From NCBI GenBank assembly GCA_002335845.1, contig DDCV01000003.1, positions 1 through 11,794 on the forward strand: a DNA stretch of 11,794 bases, in the 5' to 3' direction. Position numbers and translations under genes: made by a program. Positions within the stretch are counted from its first letter, which is position 1. The number at the start of each line of letters is the position of its first letter. This stretch comes from Rickettsiales bacterium UBA1997 (lineage in GTDB: Bacteria > Pseudomonadota > Alphaproteobacteria > Rickettsiales > UBA1997). Shown piece by piece: positions 1-6,669 of this stretch. The notes beneath the pieces were generated by a model. It saw only the letters and a list, made by a program, of their open reading frames with translations, was not told where the DNA came from and did not search any database.

Positions 1-46
1 ATTAATGAAGTTAAAAATAAAATTAAAAATTCAAAAAGATAAATAA
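1..46 (+). CDS. Possible 3' end of an upstream gene (partial)
   Basis: Two frames are open from the left edge. One stops with TAA at 40-42 and gives a lysine-rich tail (INEVKNKIKNSKR). The other stops with TAA at 44-46, so its last base is the first base of the next ATG (TAATG), a common arrangement for translationally coupled genes. Either could be the end of a gene co-transcribed with the pilin-like gene. Too little is visible to choose a frame or name a product. Confidence 0.2.
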   Translation, partial: LMKLKIKLKIQKDK

Positions 47-938
47 TGAAAAAGAAATCGATTAACAAAGCTTTTAGCTTAATTGAACTATCTATATCTA
101 TTATTATAATAGGATTGATTATCGCTGGCGTTATTAAAGGCAGCTCTTTAAAAGAGCGCAAGATGTTGTAGACAGATGGCAATCTGACTCAACCTATGCT
201 GCTGCTTTTACACTAGACTCCATTGATGGGCTAAAGCTTTGGATTGATGCATCGGACAAATCAAAAATTGAGCCCGCTAATATCACTAGTAATTCTGAAA
301 TAACATCTATTACAGAAAAATTATCAAAAGTTAAATTATCTGCCTTTGGCAACTCCCCGCTATATCTTGAAAATGGCATTGGATCAAAACCAGCTATATT
401 TGTTGATCCCCCCGATCAATCGATGCTTAGAAGTGAATCTGGAATATTTGACATAGCAGGCAACTCTGTAACTATCTTCTTATCACTAAAACACACTAAT
501 ATCGATACCATAAATAGAAGGCTGGTAAGGTTCTGGAGTGGTTCAGAATTCTTTATTATTGGGGGCAAAGTGACTGATTCTAGTTATTCTGGAAATGTTT
601 CCCTGACGAACACTAGAGGCGGTGTTACAACTATTAACTTCAGCAATGAGGCAGAATACTTAAAAAATGACAATAGTCAGATCATGACCCTAACTCTTGA
701 TGGAGGAAATTCTTTATCCTTGCACAGCAACGGAAAGCTAATTGATAGCATTGCTACCACGACATCAATAGATGGACCCTTAAATGATATAAGTTTTGAG
801 ATTGGATCAAACTCAAGTATTTTGCTTGGCTCAAAGATTGGTGAAATAATTATCTATGAAGGCGTTCTTTCTCAGAACGATAGATCAGTAGTTGAAGGCT
901 ATCTATCACAAAAATGGTCAATCCCTTTGGTTGATTAA
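46..938 (+). CDS. Type IV prepilin-like protein with LamG/lectin-like C-terminus, frame interrupted once
   Basis: The first frame (ATG at 46) reads a textbook class III/type IV prepilin signal: basic leader MKKKSINKA, then FSLIELSISIIIIGLIIAG, with Glu at mature position 5 and a hydrophobic helix. It hits TAG at 169-171. The -1 frame is open from 138 to the TAA at 936-938 and continues the protein with RAQDVVDRW, then GLKLWIDASD (about residues 62-71 of the joined product), a phrase usual near the start of LamG-like lectin domains. The end, EIIIYEGVLSQNDRSVVEGY, matches the usual LamG terminal motif. Joined through the T TTA AAA heptamer at 147-153, the product is 297 residues. The cleavage site has Ala rather than the usual Gly at -1, which is tolerated in some pilins. 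A prepilin peptidase and an assembly machine would be needed, and none is in the window. The product would be an inner-membrane or surface pilin-like fibre component, perhaps sugar-binding (inferred). An ATG at 423 lies inside the lectin-like part and is unlikely to be the real start. It may be a decayed gene if the shift is a mutation. Confidence 0.72.
147..153 (+). promoter_or_regulatory. Candidate -1 ribosomal frameshift heptamer (T TTA AAA)
   Basis: In the pilin start frame the codons are TTA (148-150) and AAA (151-153), preceded by T. This is an X XXY YYZ heptamer in exactly the phase needed to slip into the open -1 frame. An SD-like AAAGG sits at 136-140, six bases upstream. A small hairpin (CAGAT-GGCA-ATCTG, 173-186) lies 19 bases downstream. 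Neither is at the ideal distance. The heptamer is also the centre of a palindrome (GCTCTTT-A-AAAGAGC, 143-157). A simple one-base deletion in this A/T run would look the same. Confidence 0.4.
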
Positions 939-1001
939 TCATAATTATTATTTTTGACCCCAGCTTTACTTTTTAAGGCCAGATAATAAATTTACAAAAC
1001 A

Positions 1002-1047
1002 TTTGCACCCCAAGGACACAAATTTTTGCACTTCAAGACCTATAAAT
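1002..1047 (+). repeat. Degenerate tandem direct repeat
   Basis: Two adjacent units of about 21-23 bases share TTTGCAC, then CAAG, an AC and a final run of A (starting at 1002 and 1025). A third TTTGCAC occurs at about 1073-1079. They lie in the gap between the pilin-like gene and hdaA. No coding frame or known RNA is visible, so they may be decayed sequence. Confidence 0.3.
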
Positions 1048-1060
1048 AAAGGATTAACTT

Positions 1061-1104
1061 AAAAAAAAGACCTTTGCACAGCTGAAATTATAGCAATTAC
1101 AGCT
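1061..1104 (-). terminator. Possible terminator of the gatC-hdaA transcript
   Basis: Downstream of hdaA on the minus strand, a 10-bp stem with one mismatch (1095-1104 with 1080-1089; AGCTGTAATT / AATTTCAGCT) closes a 5-base loop. A run of eight T follows 11 bases later (1061-1068). The spacer is longer than in a classic intrinsic terminator, so termination is plausible but not certain. Confidence 0.35.
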
Positions 1105-1158
1105 TTAATGATATGTTTAATCAAATTAGTTTTGAGGATCAAATGGTATTATTTATGA
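1095..1158. repeat. Diverged copy of palindromic repeat element, overlapping hdaA 3' end
   Basis: The 24 bases at 1116-1139 are identical, in the same orientation, to 7543-7566 in the centre of the palindromic element between metE and xthA. Similarity continues on both sides: CTTTAAT to the left (1103-1109) and GTATTA...ATGA to the right (1146-1158). The right side lies inside hdaA, and the hdaA stop codon (1139-1141) uses the last base of the identical block. The arms here no longer pair well with each other, so this copy is older or degraded. Confidence 0.6.
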
Positions 1159-1813
1159 TTTCTTTTATATCAGATAGTAAAGGTTCGGTTGAAAACTCAT
1201 TGTAAAAGCTAATCACTTTTTTGGATATTTTATAAATAGCATCATAATCTCTGATGCAATTATTTGCCAGATAATTAATCTTGGCATCAGATAAATCGAT
1301 ATCGTTACTGGATAATATTGCAATGAGAAGCATCTTGGCAGATGGTTGACTTAAGTCCTTAATATCTATAATTGGTATTGTTTTGAGGCGAGAAACTAAG
1401 TCTTTTAGCTTAAATTTATTGAGATTTGTTGTTGAGAACACCAAAAAAATTTCTGCCTCATAAGCAAAATTAATCAAGCGTAATAAAGCCTCATCATCTA
1501 TATTTTCTATATCCTCAACAATGTATATTTTCTTAGTTGGCAATTTTGCCAAAAAATCTAGATCATCTAACTTTTGCGCAATCAAGAATTGTGTTGAAAA
1601 CTCGCGAGACAACCTACTTAACAAATGAGTTTTGCCACTTGATTTAGGTCCTCGCAAAATAACACTGGTAAACTGCGTTGCTTTAAAGTCGGCAACATCT
1701 GCATTATTTTGAAAAAATTTACGCAAGAAATTAAGGGCCAAGATACTTTCCGGCAATTCAATAAATTCCCTTGTAAAAATATCGTTAATAAAAGGCAGGT
1801 GCAGTTGACTCAT
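1139..1813 (-). CDS. hdaA: HdaA/Hda-type DnaA-like ATPase, regulator of replication initiation
   Basis: A 224-residue protein homologous to the AAA+ domain of DnaA but without the DNA-binding domain IV, the architecture of Hda. The N-terminus carries QLHLPF (residues 3-8), fitting the sliding-clamp-binding QLxLPL motif of Hda. Walker A is GPKSSGKT (55-62) and Walker B is IYIVED (96-101). A sensor-1-like STTN and an LVSRL arginine-finger box follow. Hda bound to the DNA-loaded beta clamp stimulates ATP hydrolysis by DnaA and prevents re-initiation; this role is known for the family and inferred here. The ATG directly follows the gatC stop (TAG-ATG), so the two are surely co-translated; a GAAGG in gatC about 11 bases before the ATG can serve as ribosome site. 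The final residues (about INNTI) and the stop fall in sequence related to a palindromic repeat, so the natural C-terminus may have been replaced. Confidence 0.88.
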   Translation of the reverse strand: MSQLHLPFINDIFTREFIELPESILALNFLRKFFQNNADVADFKATQFTSVILRGPKSSGKTHLLSRLSREFSTQFLIAQKLDDLDFLAKLPTKKIYIVEDIENIDDEALLRLINFAYEAEIFLVFSTTNLNKFKLKDLVSRLKTIPIIDIKDLSQPSAKMLLIAILSSNDIDLSDAKINYLANNCIRDYDAIYKISKKVISFYNEFSTEPLLSDIKEIINNTI

Positions 1814-2110
1814 CTACTCGATAACCTTCGGTACAGCAAAATAATTATATCTAGCATCGGGTGCATTTTTTAAAATTTCTTCAGTAATTTCACCATCAAC
1901 AACCTTGTCTTCAAACATTTCTAAATCCATTTCGTTTACATTCATCAATGGTTGAACCTGACTAACATCTTTTTCGTTTAACTTATCAAACCAGCTGATA
2001 ATATTGTTAAGCTGATCAACAAAATGAGGCTCAAACTCTTTATCAATGCTGATTTTAGCAAGATTGGCAATTTTTTGTATTTTCTTAGAGTCTATTATAT
2101 CTTTTGACAT
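1814..2110 (-). CDS. gatC: Aspartyl/glutamyl-tRNA amidotransferase subunit C
   Basis: 98 residues, the usual GatC length. Recognisable are the N-terminal helix pair (KIANLAKISIDKE, then FVDQLNNIISWFDKLNEKDV), the central PLMNV segment, and the end with APDARYNYFAVPKVIE, typical of GatC (AP...FFxVPKVI). GatC helps assemble GatA and GatB into the enzyme that converts Glu-tRNA(Gln), and in some species Asp-tRNA(Asn), to the correct amidated form in the cytoplasm. gatA and gatB, often adjacent, are not in the window; hdaA follows instead without any gap. Divergent from ruvX across about 120 bases. No clear Shine-Dalgarno precedes the ATG. Confidence 0.92.
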   Translation of the reverse strand: MSKDIIDSKKIQKIANLAKISIDKEFEPHFVDQLNNIISWFDKLNEKDVSQVQPLMNVNEMDLEMFEDKVVDGEITEEILKNAPDARYNYFAVPKVIE

Positions 2111-2232
2111 TGTGCTAGCTGGTAATTAATTTTTAAAATTTGTTGGCTTAAAATAATGCCATTTAAACTTTCAACAATTTGCAATAGTTTTGCTTGTAGC
2201 AATCTTTAAATCAAGACCTTACATCATTGATA
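2111..2232. promoter_or_regulatory. Divergent promoter region between gatC and ruvX
   Basis: A 122-base AT-rich gap between two divergent genes must hold both promoters. No -35/-10 pair stands out. A small hairpin (TTGCT-TGT-AGCAA, 2190-2202) is the only visible structure. The promoter role rests on position, not on motifs. Confidence 0.35.
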
Positions 2233-2691
2233 ATGACCGTTAAAACTTTTGATGAGTTAAAAAATAATTTACAAAAAAATGGGCAGATTCTTGCCCTTGA
2301 TATTGGTACCAAAAGAATTGGCGTAGCAATAAGTGATGATACCCAGACCCTTTCTTCACCAAAAACTATCATTAAGCGATTTGGCAATAGCAAGGATTTT
2401 GTAAAAATACAAAATATTGTCCAAGAATATAAAATTATTGCCATAATAATTGGCTTACCTCTTAATATGGATGATTCTTTTTCAAAAATGTCTTATTTTA
2501 CTACGGATTTTGCTAATAATTTAGATTATTTTTTTGAACAAAAAATACCTATCACACTTTTCGATGAAAGGTTGACAAGCTTTGCTGCACAAGACATTAA
2601 TTGCTCAAAAATATCAAAAAAACAAAAACATGTCGATGACATTGCTGCCAGTATTATTTTGGAAAGTTTTTTAGTCGAAAAAAATTTATAA
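2233..2691 (+). CDS. ruvX: RuvX/YqgF family putative Holliday junction resolvase / pre-16S rRNA nuclease
   Basis: 152 residues from the ATG at 2233; a TTG two codons upstream (2227) would add only two residues and is less likely. The RNase H-like fold is marked by ILALDIGTKRIGVAISD (catalytic Asp 23 in DxGxxRIG), GLPLNMD in the middle, FDERLTS (the conserved Glu), and near the end HVDDIAASIILESFL, matching the usual H-x-D-xxAAxxxL motif. Family members are implicated in 16S rRNA 5' maturation and in Holliday junction processing; which applies here cannot be told from sequence. The divergent ruvX/gatC arrangement is seen in other alphaproteobacteria. Convergent with panC 60 bases downstream. 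Confidence 0.92.
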   Translation: MTVKTFDELKNNLQKNGQILALDIGTKRIGVAISDDTQTLSSPKTIIKRFGNSKDFVKIQNIVQEYKIIAIIIGLPLNMDDSFSKMSYFTTDFANNLDYFFEQKIPITLFDERLTSFAAQDINCSKISKKQKHVDDIAASIILESFLVEKNL

Positions 2692-2750
2692 TATAAAAAG
2701 AGTTTCAAGAAAGAAAATACTGCGGTTAAGAGTCAACTGGTTAATACTGG

Positions 2751-3602
2751 TCAATATATTGATAAATTATCTATCAACCTCACTCCTTGCAAATATCCAG
2801 CAAAAAATATTCTAGATTGAACCAAGCGACTAAACTGATGCACTAGCTGCAGATCATCTTCCTTTCTGATTTCTAGATAATCTATTTTACTGAAGCCGGA
2901 TTTGATAAGATGAGTTTTAGCTTCTTTAATAATTTTAGAAAGCTCAATAGAGCTATCTAAAGCTAAATCCTTTCTAATTTTATTTAGAGTTTGATAAATT
3001 TGTGCAGCTTGTTTTGCGCCATTATCCTTTAAAAGACTGTTTCGCGATGACATTGCTAGGCCATCATTATTACGCAATGTTTCTTGTGCCACGATATTTA
3101 CAGGAAAATTTACATCCGAAACCAGTCTTCGAATAATTTGTAACTGCTGAAAATCCTTCTCGCCAAAAATTGCAAAATCAGGCTCAATAATGTTAAAAAG
3201 CTTGGCAATAATTAAGCATACTCCAGCAAAATGATTGTGGCGATATGACCCGCAAAGACAATCTGTAAGGTCTAATGCGTTAATTTGTATTAATGTTTTC
3301 GCTTGATAAATTTCAACATCACTTGGTGCAAAAACATAATCAACTCCAGCTTTTGCTAATTTTTGACAATCATGCTCAATGTCGCGCGGATATTTATTAA
3401 AATCATCAATTTCGTTAAACTGTTTTTTATTAACAAAAATTGAAAATATAACTTTATTTGCAACATTTTGGGCTTTTTTAGCTAAAGCCAGATGACCTTG
3501 ATGTAGAGCCCCCATGGTTGGAACTATCGCTATTGTTTGTTTTTTTGATTTGATATTCTTTATTAATTTTCGAATCTCAAATATAGTCTCAATTTTTTGC
3601 AT
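2751..3602 (-). CDS. panC: Pantothenate synthetase
   Basis: 283 residues, normal for the family. It condenses pantoate with beta-alanine using ATP to give pantothenate, the CoA precursor. Visible motifs are PTMGALHQGHL (28-38, with the nucleotide-binding His34 and His37), NHFAGVCLIIAKLFNI, FGEKDFQQL, and DGLAMSSRN (the KMSKS-like loop). All expected catalytic blocks are present, so it is probably active. Its ATG lies 14 bases inside the end of prmC, with AAGAG about 12 bases upstream, indicating translational coupling. panB and panD are not nearby, so whether the pathway is complete or depends on host pantoate is unknown. Last gene of the DUF2125-prmC-panC group; no convincing terminator was seen in the 60 bases before ruvX's end. 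Confidence 0.95.
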   Translation of the reverse strand: MQKIETIFEIRKLIKNIKSKKQTIAIVPTMGALHQGHLALAKKAQNVANKVIFSIFVNKKQFNEIDDFNKYPRDIEHDCQKLAKAGVDYVFAPSDVEIYQAKTLIQINALDLTDCLCGSYRHNHFAGVCLIIAKLFNIIEPDFAIFGEKDFQQLQIIRRLVSDVNFPVNIVAQETLRNNDGLAMSSRNSLLKDNGAKQAAQIYQTLNKIRKDLALDSSIELSKIIKEAKTHLIKSGFSKIDYLEIRKEDDLQLVHQFSRLVQSRIFFAGYLQGVRLIDNLSIY

Positions 3603-4464
3603 AGAATGTTAAAACTCTTATTATGCCAGCTAAATCTTTTCTTTCATCTTGAAAAACAAAATTATTTTGCAAGAAAATATCTTTCACATCATTTTCTTGA
3701 TTGCAGCCAATTTCTACAATTATTTTGCCGTTATTATTAAGATATTTGTTAGCATTTTGAGCAATTCTGCGATAAAAATCTAGGCCATCCACGCCGCCAT
3801 TAAGGGCAATTTCTGGATCGTATTTTGTATCCAAGCTCAGCTCTTCAATTTCTTTGGCTGCTATATATGGTGGATTAGAAATAATTAAATCAAATTTATC
3901 CGTTATTTCATCAAAAAGATCTGACTCAACCAAAGTTAGTTGATCGCTGATTAGTAGATTATTAGCATTTTTGTTAGCAATGGCGAGAGCTTTTTGAGAT
4001 ATATCAACAGCAACTGCTTGAGAGTTTTTATAGATTTTTAACAATGATAGAACAAGACATCCAGAGCCAGTTCCCAATTCTAATATTGTGAATTTTTGTA
4101 GATCATCCCTAAAATTATCGATAACAGTTTCTATTAAAATTTCAGAATCAGGTCGAGGATCAAGAACATCTTCACTAACAATAAAGCTGCTGTCAAAAAA
4201 ATCTTTTTTACCGATAATTTTAGCCACCGGCATTGATTTTTTTCTTAGTTTAATGGATTCCAAAAATTTATTAGCCAGGACATTACTGATGCACAAATCT
4301 TTGTTAAATATTATCTGCTCTTTGGTGAGGCTGCATATTTCTTGTAGCAAGATTAAAGGATCGATCTGATAGCTTGCAATATTGGCTTGTTTTAATTGTT
4401 GGCGAGATTCGCATAGAAGATAATCAACTGACACTAATTTATGACAAGATTGATCTTTGGCCAT
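3589..4464 (-). CDS. prmC: Peptide chain release factor N5-glutamine methyltransferase
   Basis: 291 residues, a normal stand-alone PrmC. An N-terminal helical domain that contacts release factors ends with PVAKIIGKKDFF and VLDPRPDSEILIE. The SAM-binding Rossmann fold follows with ELGTGSGCL (motif I). Then comes the catalytic ISNPPYI, which binds the target glutamine amide. The family methylates the Gln of the GGQ motif in RF1 and RF2 in the cytoplasm, raising termination efficiency. In Rickettsia itself PrmC is fused to a TrmB-like tRNA methyltransferase; here it ends after a single domain, which argues for a relative outside that genus. Overlaps panC by 14 bases and starts 26 bases after the preceding gene's stop. 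Confidence 0.94.
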   Translation of the reverse strand: MAKDQSCHKLVSVDYLLCESRQQLKQANIASYQIDPLILLQEICSLTKEQIIFNKDLCISNVLANKFLESIKLRKKSMPVAKIIGKKDFFDSSFIVSEDVLDPRPDSEILIETVIDNFRDDLQKFTILELGTGSGCLVLSLLKIYKNSQAVAVDISQKALAIANKNANNLLISDQLTLVESDLFDEITDKFDLIISNPPYIAAKEIEELSLDTKYDPEIALNGGVDGLDFYRRIAQNANKYLNNNGKIIVEIGCNQENDVKDIFLQNNFVFQDERKDLAGIIRVLTFYAKN

Positions 4465-4490
4465 ATATGCAGCAAGTTATAATTAGATAA

Positions 4491-6104
4491 TTACAATTCT
4501 TCAATAATTTGCCGCACTGGAATATTATTTATCATATATTCAAGATTTTTTTCTCGAGATATTGTGAATGATATTTCATCGTTAATTACTACTTCTTCCT
4601 CAATTTTTTTGGATAAAATTTGATTTTGACCAACCTCTTGATCAGAAGCTCCTTCAGCGATATCTGTTAATTCAACTTCTTCTTCAATTTGACCCTCAAC
4701 TTGACCTTCAATTTCTTCTTCATATTCTTTGTCAACTTCGTCATCTTGGGCCAAATCTTCAATTTCTTGATTTGCCACTTCAACATCTTGTTTATTTGCT
4801 ATTTTGACATCTTTTTTATTAGTATTTGATATTTCTTTAACAATATTATCAATATTGTTGCTGATTTTTAATAAAAAATTATTGTAATGGTCATTTTCGC
4901 CCACAAAAGAATTATCCACATTGCTCAAAATAATATCTCCGCCTTCAAGAATATCTAAATTATTACTAGTCATATTGGATGAAACATCAGATATGTAATC
5001 GATTAAATCTAGGGCGCCGATTACTTTAACTTTCATCAATCCAGAGAGACTGGGGTCGTCAAAATAGCTTTGCATTTTGCCAGATATAAAAATTTGATAT
5101 AAATCGTTTGTGATAGAAAAATTATTTATCTCTAGCGATTTACTATATTGCACGGGAATTGATCTTATTTTAGTCGGATCAGAATCTATTTTCATCTGTC
5201 CAGCATTGGAATTTGGCAATAATTCATAAGAAAGATCAATATTGATATCACTGATCGCTGATTCTATTTTACCAATTATATTTTTTTCTCTAATCAAATC
5301 AAATTCTGATAAATCTGCATCCGTTAGCACATCTACTATTAAATCACTGGTATCTTCATCTAAAGCAATAATATCTTCTGATGCGATATCACCTTCTTTT
5401 TCATCGTTAATTGCGTTATCATTGCTAAAATCTTGTTTATTATCATTTAAAGTCTGTTGCTTAGAAATTTCAATCTCGCCGCTAGATAATGCATCGATAA
5501 TATCAGGCTCTAGACCATCTTGATATAAGTTTGATAATTTAACAGAATCAGAGTCCGATATTTTGGTTTGAAAAGAGGTGGATATTTTACCGCTTTTAGA
5601 AATTTTACTACTAATATTAATATTCATTCCCGAAGCTGTATATAGTACATCATCTTCAAGGCCAGAAGTTATTTTGTGCCCCTGATCCTTATAACTTACT
5701 ACTAGATTATCTGGTAAAATAGCCAAATTAATTTGTGGTTTTTTGCTAAATGAAATAGGGCTTTTTGCACCAGAATCACTAACATAGGAAGGTTTATTTA
5801 TTTCGCTGACGGTATAATTTGAAGAGAACAAATCAGCAGAAATTTTTAAAGATTCTATATTAAATCTGTGAGATGATAGGCTATCAAAAGGCAGGGAAAA
5901 AGAAAGATTGTTAATAGTTATATTATTTTGTAGAGGGAAGCCATAGAACTTTATACTACTTGACGAGACATAAAAAGCATTATCTTGCAATATTTTAACA
6001 ATATATGATCTATATTCATTAGCTTTATAAAACCAAAAACCGCTATAGCCGGCTATTGAGATTAACAATAAAATGATAAATCTTAAAATAAATTTTTTAA
6101 GCAT
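4491..6104 (-). CDS. DUF2125-like membrane-anchored protein with acidic insertions
   Basis: 537 residues. The N-terminus is a basic start plus one membrane helix (about residues 5-26). Then comes a phrase close to alphaproteobacterial DUF2125 proteins: GYSGFWFYKANEYRS, and later IKFYGFPLQNNITINNLSF with the characteristic G-F-P (55-57). The rest looks like long beta-strand repeats on the periplasmic side, as in DUF2125 and the broadly similar AsmA proteins. Function is not known for the family; a role in envelope or lipid traffic would be only a guess. Two strongly acidic low-complexity stretches stand out: about residues 215-265 and about 435-505. The second contains the tandem 8-residue units KKDVKIAN/KQDVEVAN and two EGQ units. 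The last 30 residues return to ordered sequence (ISFTISREKNLEYMINNIPV), suggesting the second stretch is inserted just before the domain's final strand. First gene of the prmC-panC group. Confidence 0.6.
   Translation of the reverse strand: MLKKFILRFIILLLISIAGYSGFWFYKANEYRSYIVKILQDNAFYVSSSSIKFYGFPLQNNITINNLSFSLPFDSLSSHRFNIESLKISADLFSSNYTVSEINKPSYVSDSGAKSPISFSKKPQINLAILPDNLVVSYKDQGHKITSGLEDDVLYTASGMNINISSKISKSGKISTSFQTKISDSDSVKLSNLYQDGLEPDIIDALSSGEIEISKQQTLNDNKQDFSNDNAINDEKEGDIASEDIIALDEDTSDLIVDVLTDADLSEFDLIREKNIIGKIESAISDINIDLSYELLPNSNAGQMKIDSDPTKIRSIPVQYSKSLEINNFSITNDLYQIFISGKMQSYFDDPSLSGLMKVKVIGALDLIDYISDVSSNMTSNNLDILEGGDIILSNVDNSFVGENDHYNNFLLKISNNIDNIVKEISNTNKKDVKIANKQDVEVANQEIEDLAQDDEVDKEYEEEIEGQVEGQIEEEVELTDIAEGASDQEVGQNQILSKKIEEEVVINDEISFTISREKNLEYMINNIPVRQIIEEL
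4770..4817 (-). repeat. In-frame tandem 24-base repeat in the DUF2125-like gene
   Basis: Two adjacent 24-base units (4794-4817, then 4770-4793 in reading order) encode KKDVKIAN and KQDVEVAN. A second in-frame repeat nearby (4698-4709 and 4686-4697) encodes EGQV and EGQI. Both lie in the acidic low-complexity region, consistent with growth by slippage or duplication. Confidence 0.6.
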
Positions 6105-6216
6105 AAATTATTAAAAAATGAAGAAAATGTAAAGTTATTAACCAGCTCCTAAAGATTTTGGCAATTTATACTCAATAATATTTATAAATTTAGGTTCTGT
6201 TGAGATTTTAAATAGC

Positions 6217-6555
6217 CTAACCAACCGAAACATTTCTTGTTTCAGATGGAACTTTAAGAATAATTCCATCAAGCTCTTTAGTTAGGGTAATTTGACAACC
6301 TAATCTTGATGTTGGAGTGAGGCCGAAAGCTAAATCTAGCATATCTTCTTCATCTTCAGATGGCTCTTGCAATTTATCAAAATAATTCTGCTCCAAGATA
6401 ACATGGCAAGTTGAGCAGGCCAGAGAGCCCTCGCACGCACCTTCTAATCTGATATTATTGTTGTGAGCTGCCTCTAAAACTGTTGTTCCAGCGGGAACTG
6501 TAAATTCTTTTTTACCTTCAGCGGTATCAAAAATAACTCTTACTTGTTCTGACAT
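6217..6555 (-). CDS. fdx: ISC-type [2Fe-2S] ferredoxin
   Basis: 112 residues from the ATG at 6553-6555 (a TTG two codons upstream is possible). It matches the adrenodoxin/ISC ferredoxin class. The cluster ligands are C41, C47, C50 and C87 in [14 protein letters not shown] and RLGCQI, with the acidic partner-binding segment [20 protein letters not shown] between them. It passes electrons during iron-sulfur cluster assembly and to other acceptors in the cytoplasm. No isc genes are adjacent: xthA lies upstream and the DUF2125-like gene downstream, each about 110 bases away, so it is probably transcribed on its own. The ferredoxin reductase gene at 10100 is a candidate electron donor. Confidence 0.93.
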   Translation of the reverse strand: MSEQVRVIFDTAEGKKEFTVPAGTTVLEAAHNNNIRLEGACEGSLACSTCHVILEQNYFDKLQEPSEDEEDMLDLAFGLTPTSRLGCQITLTKELDGIILKVPSETRNVSVG

Positions 6556-6604
6556 TTTCAATGATTTTGTTAAAATTTAAATAAGTTATTAAAGTTATGA
6601 TTTT

Positions 6605-6658
6605 AAAAAAATCAATTAGAAAGACCTTCTATGTTTAGTAATGATCATTATTGATTTT
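6605..6658 (-). terminator. Possible terminator downstream of xthA
   Basis: Read on the minus strand after the xthA stop, a 9-bp perfect stem (6650-6658 with 6608-6616; AAAATCAAT / ATTGATTTT) leads straight into seven T (6605-6611). The 33-base loop contains the perfect palindrome TAATGATCATTA (6639-6650). The T run supports termination, but the large AT-rich loop makes the call tentative. Confidence 0.35.
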
Positions 6659-6669
6659 ACATAAATAAA

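Noticed and set aside
423..938. Starting the lectin-like gene at the ATG at 423
   Set aside because: The same frame is open back to 138 and contains the lectin-domain opening (GLKLWIDASD), so this ATG is internal.
4088..4369. Open frame on the plus strand inside prmC
   Set aside because: Antisense shadow of a clearly conserved methyltransferase; the translation has no recognisable motifs.
5242..5523. Open plus-strand frame rich in Ser and Ile inside the DUF2125-like gene
   Set aside because: Composition is the mirror of the acidic Asp/Glu-rich coding strand, so it is a by-product of codon use.
6639..6650. Operator site at the perfect palindrome TAATGATCATTA
   Set aside because: It lies inside the loop of the possible xthA terminator, is all AT except the central GATC, and has no second copy upstream of a gene.
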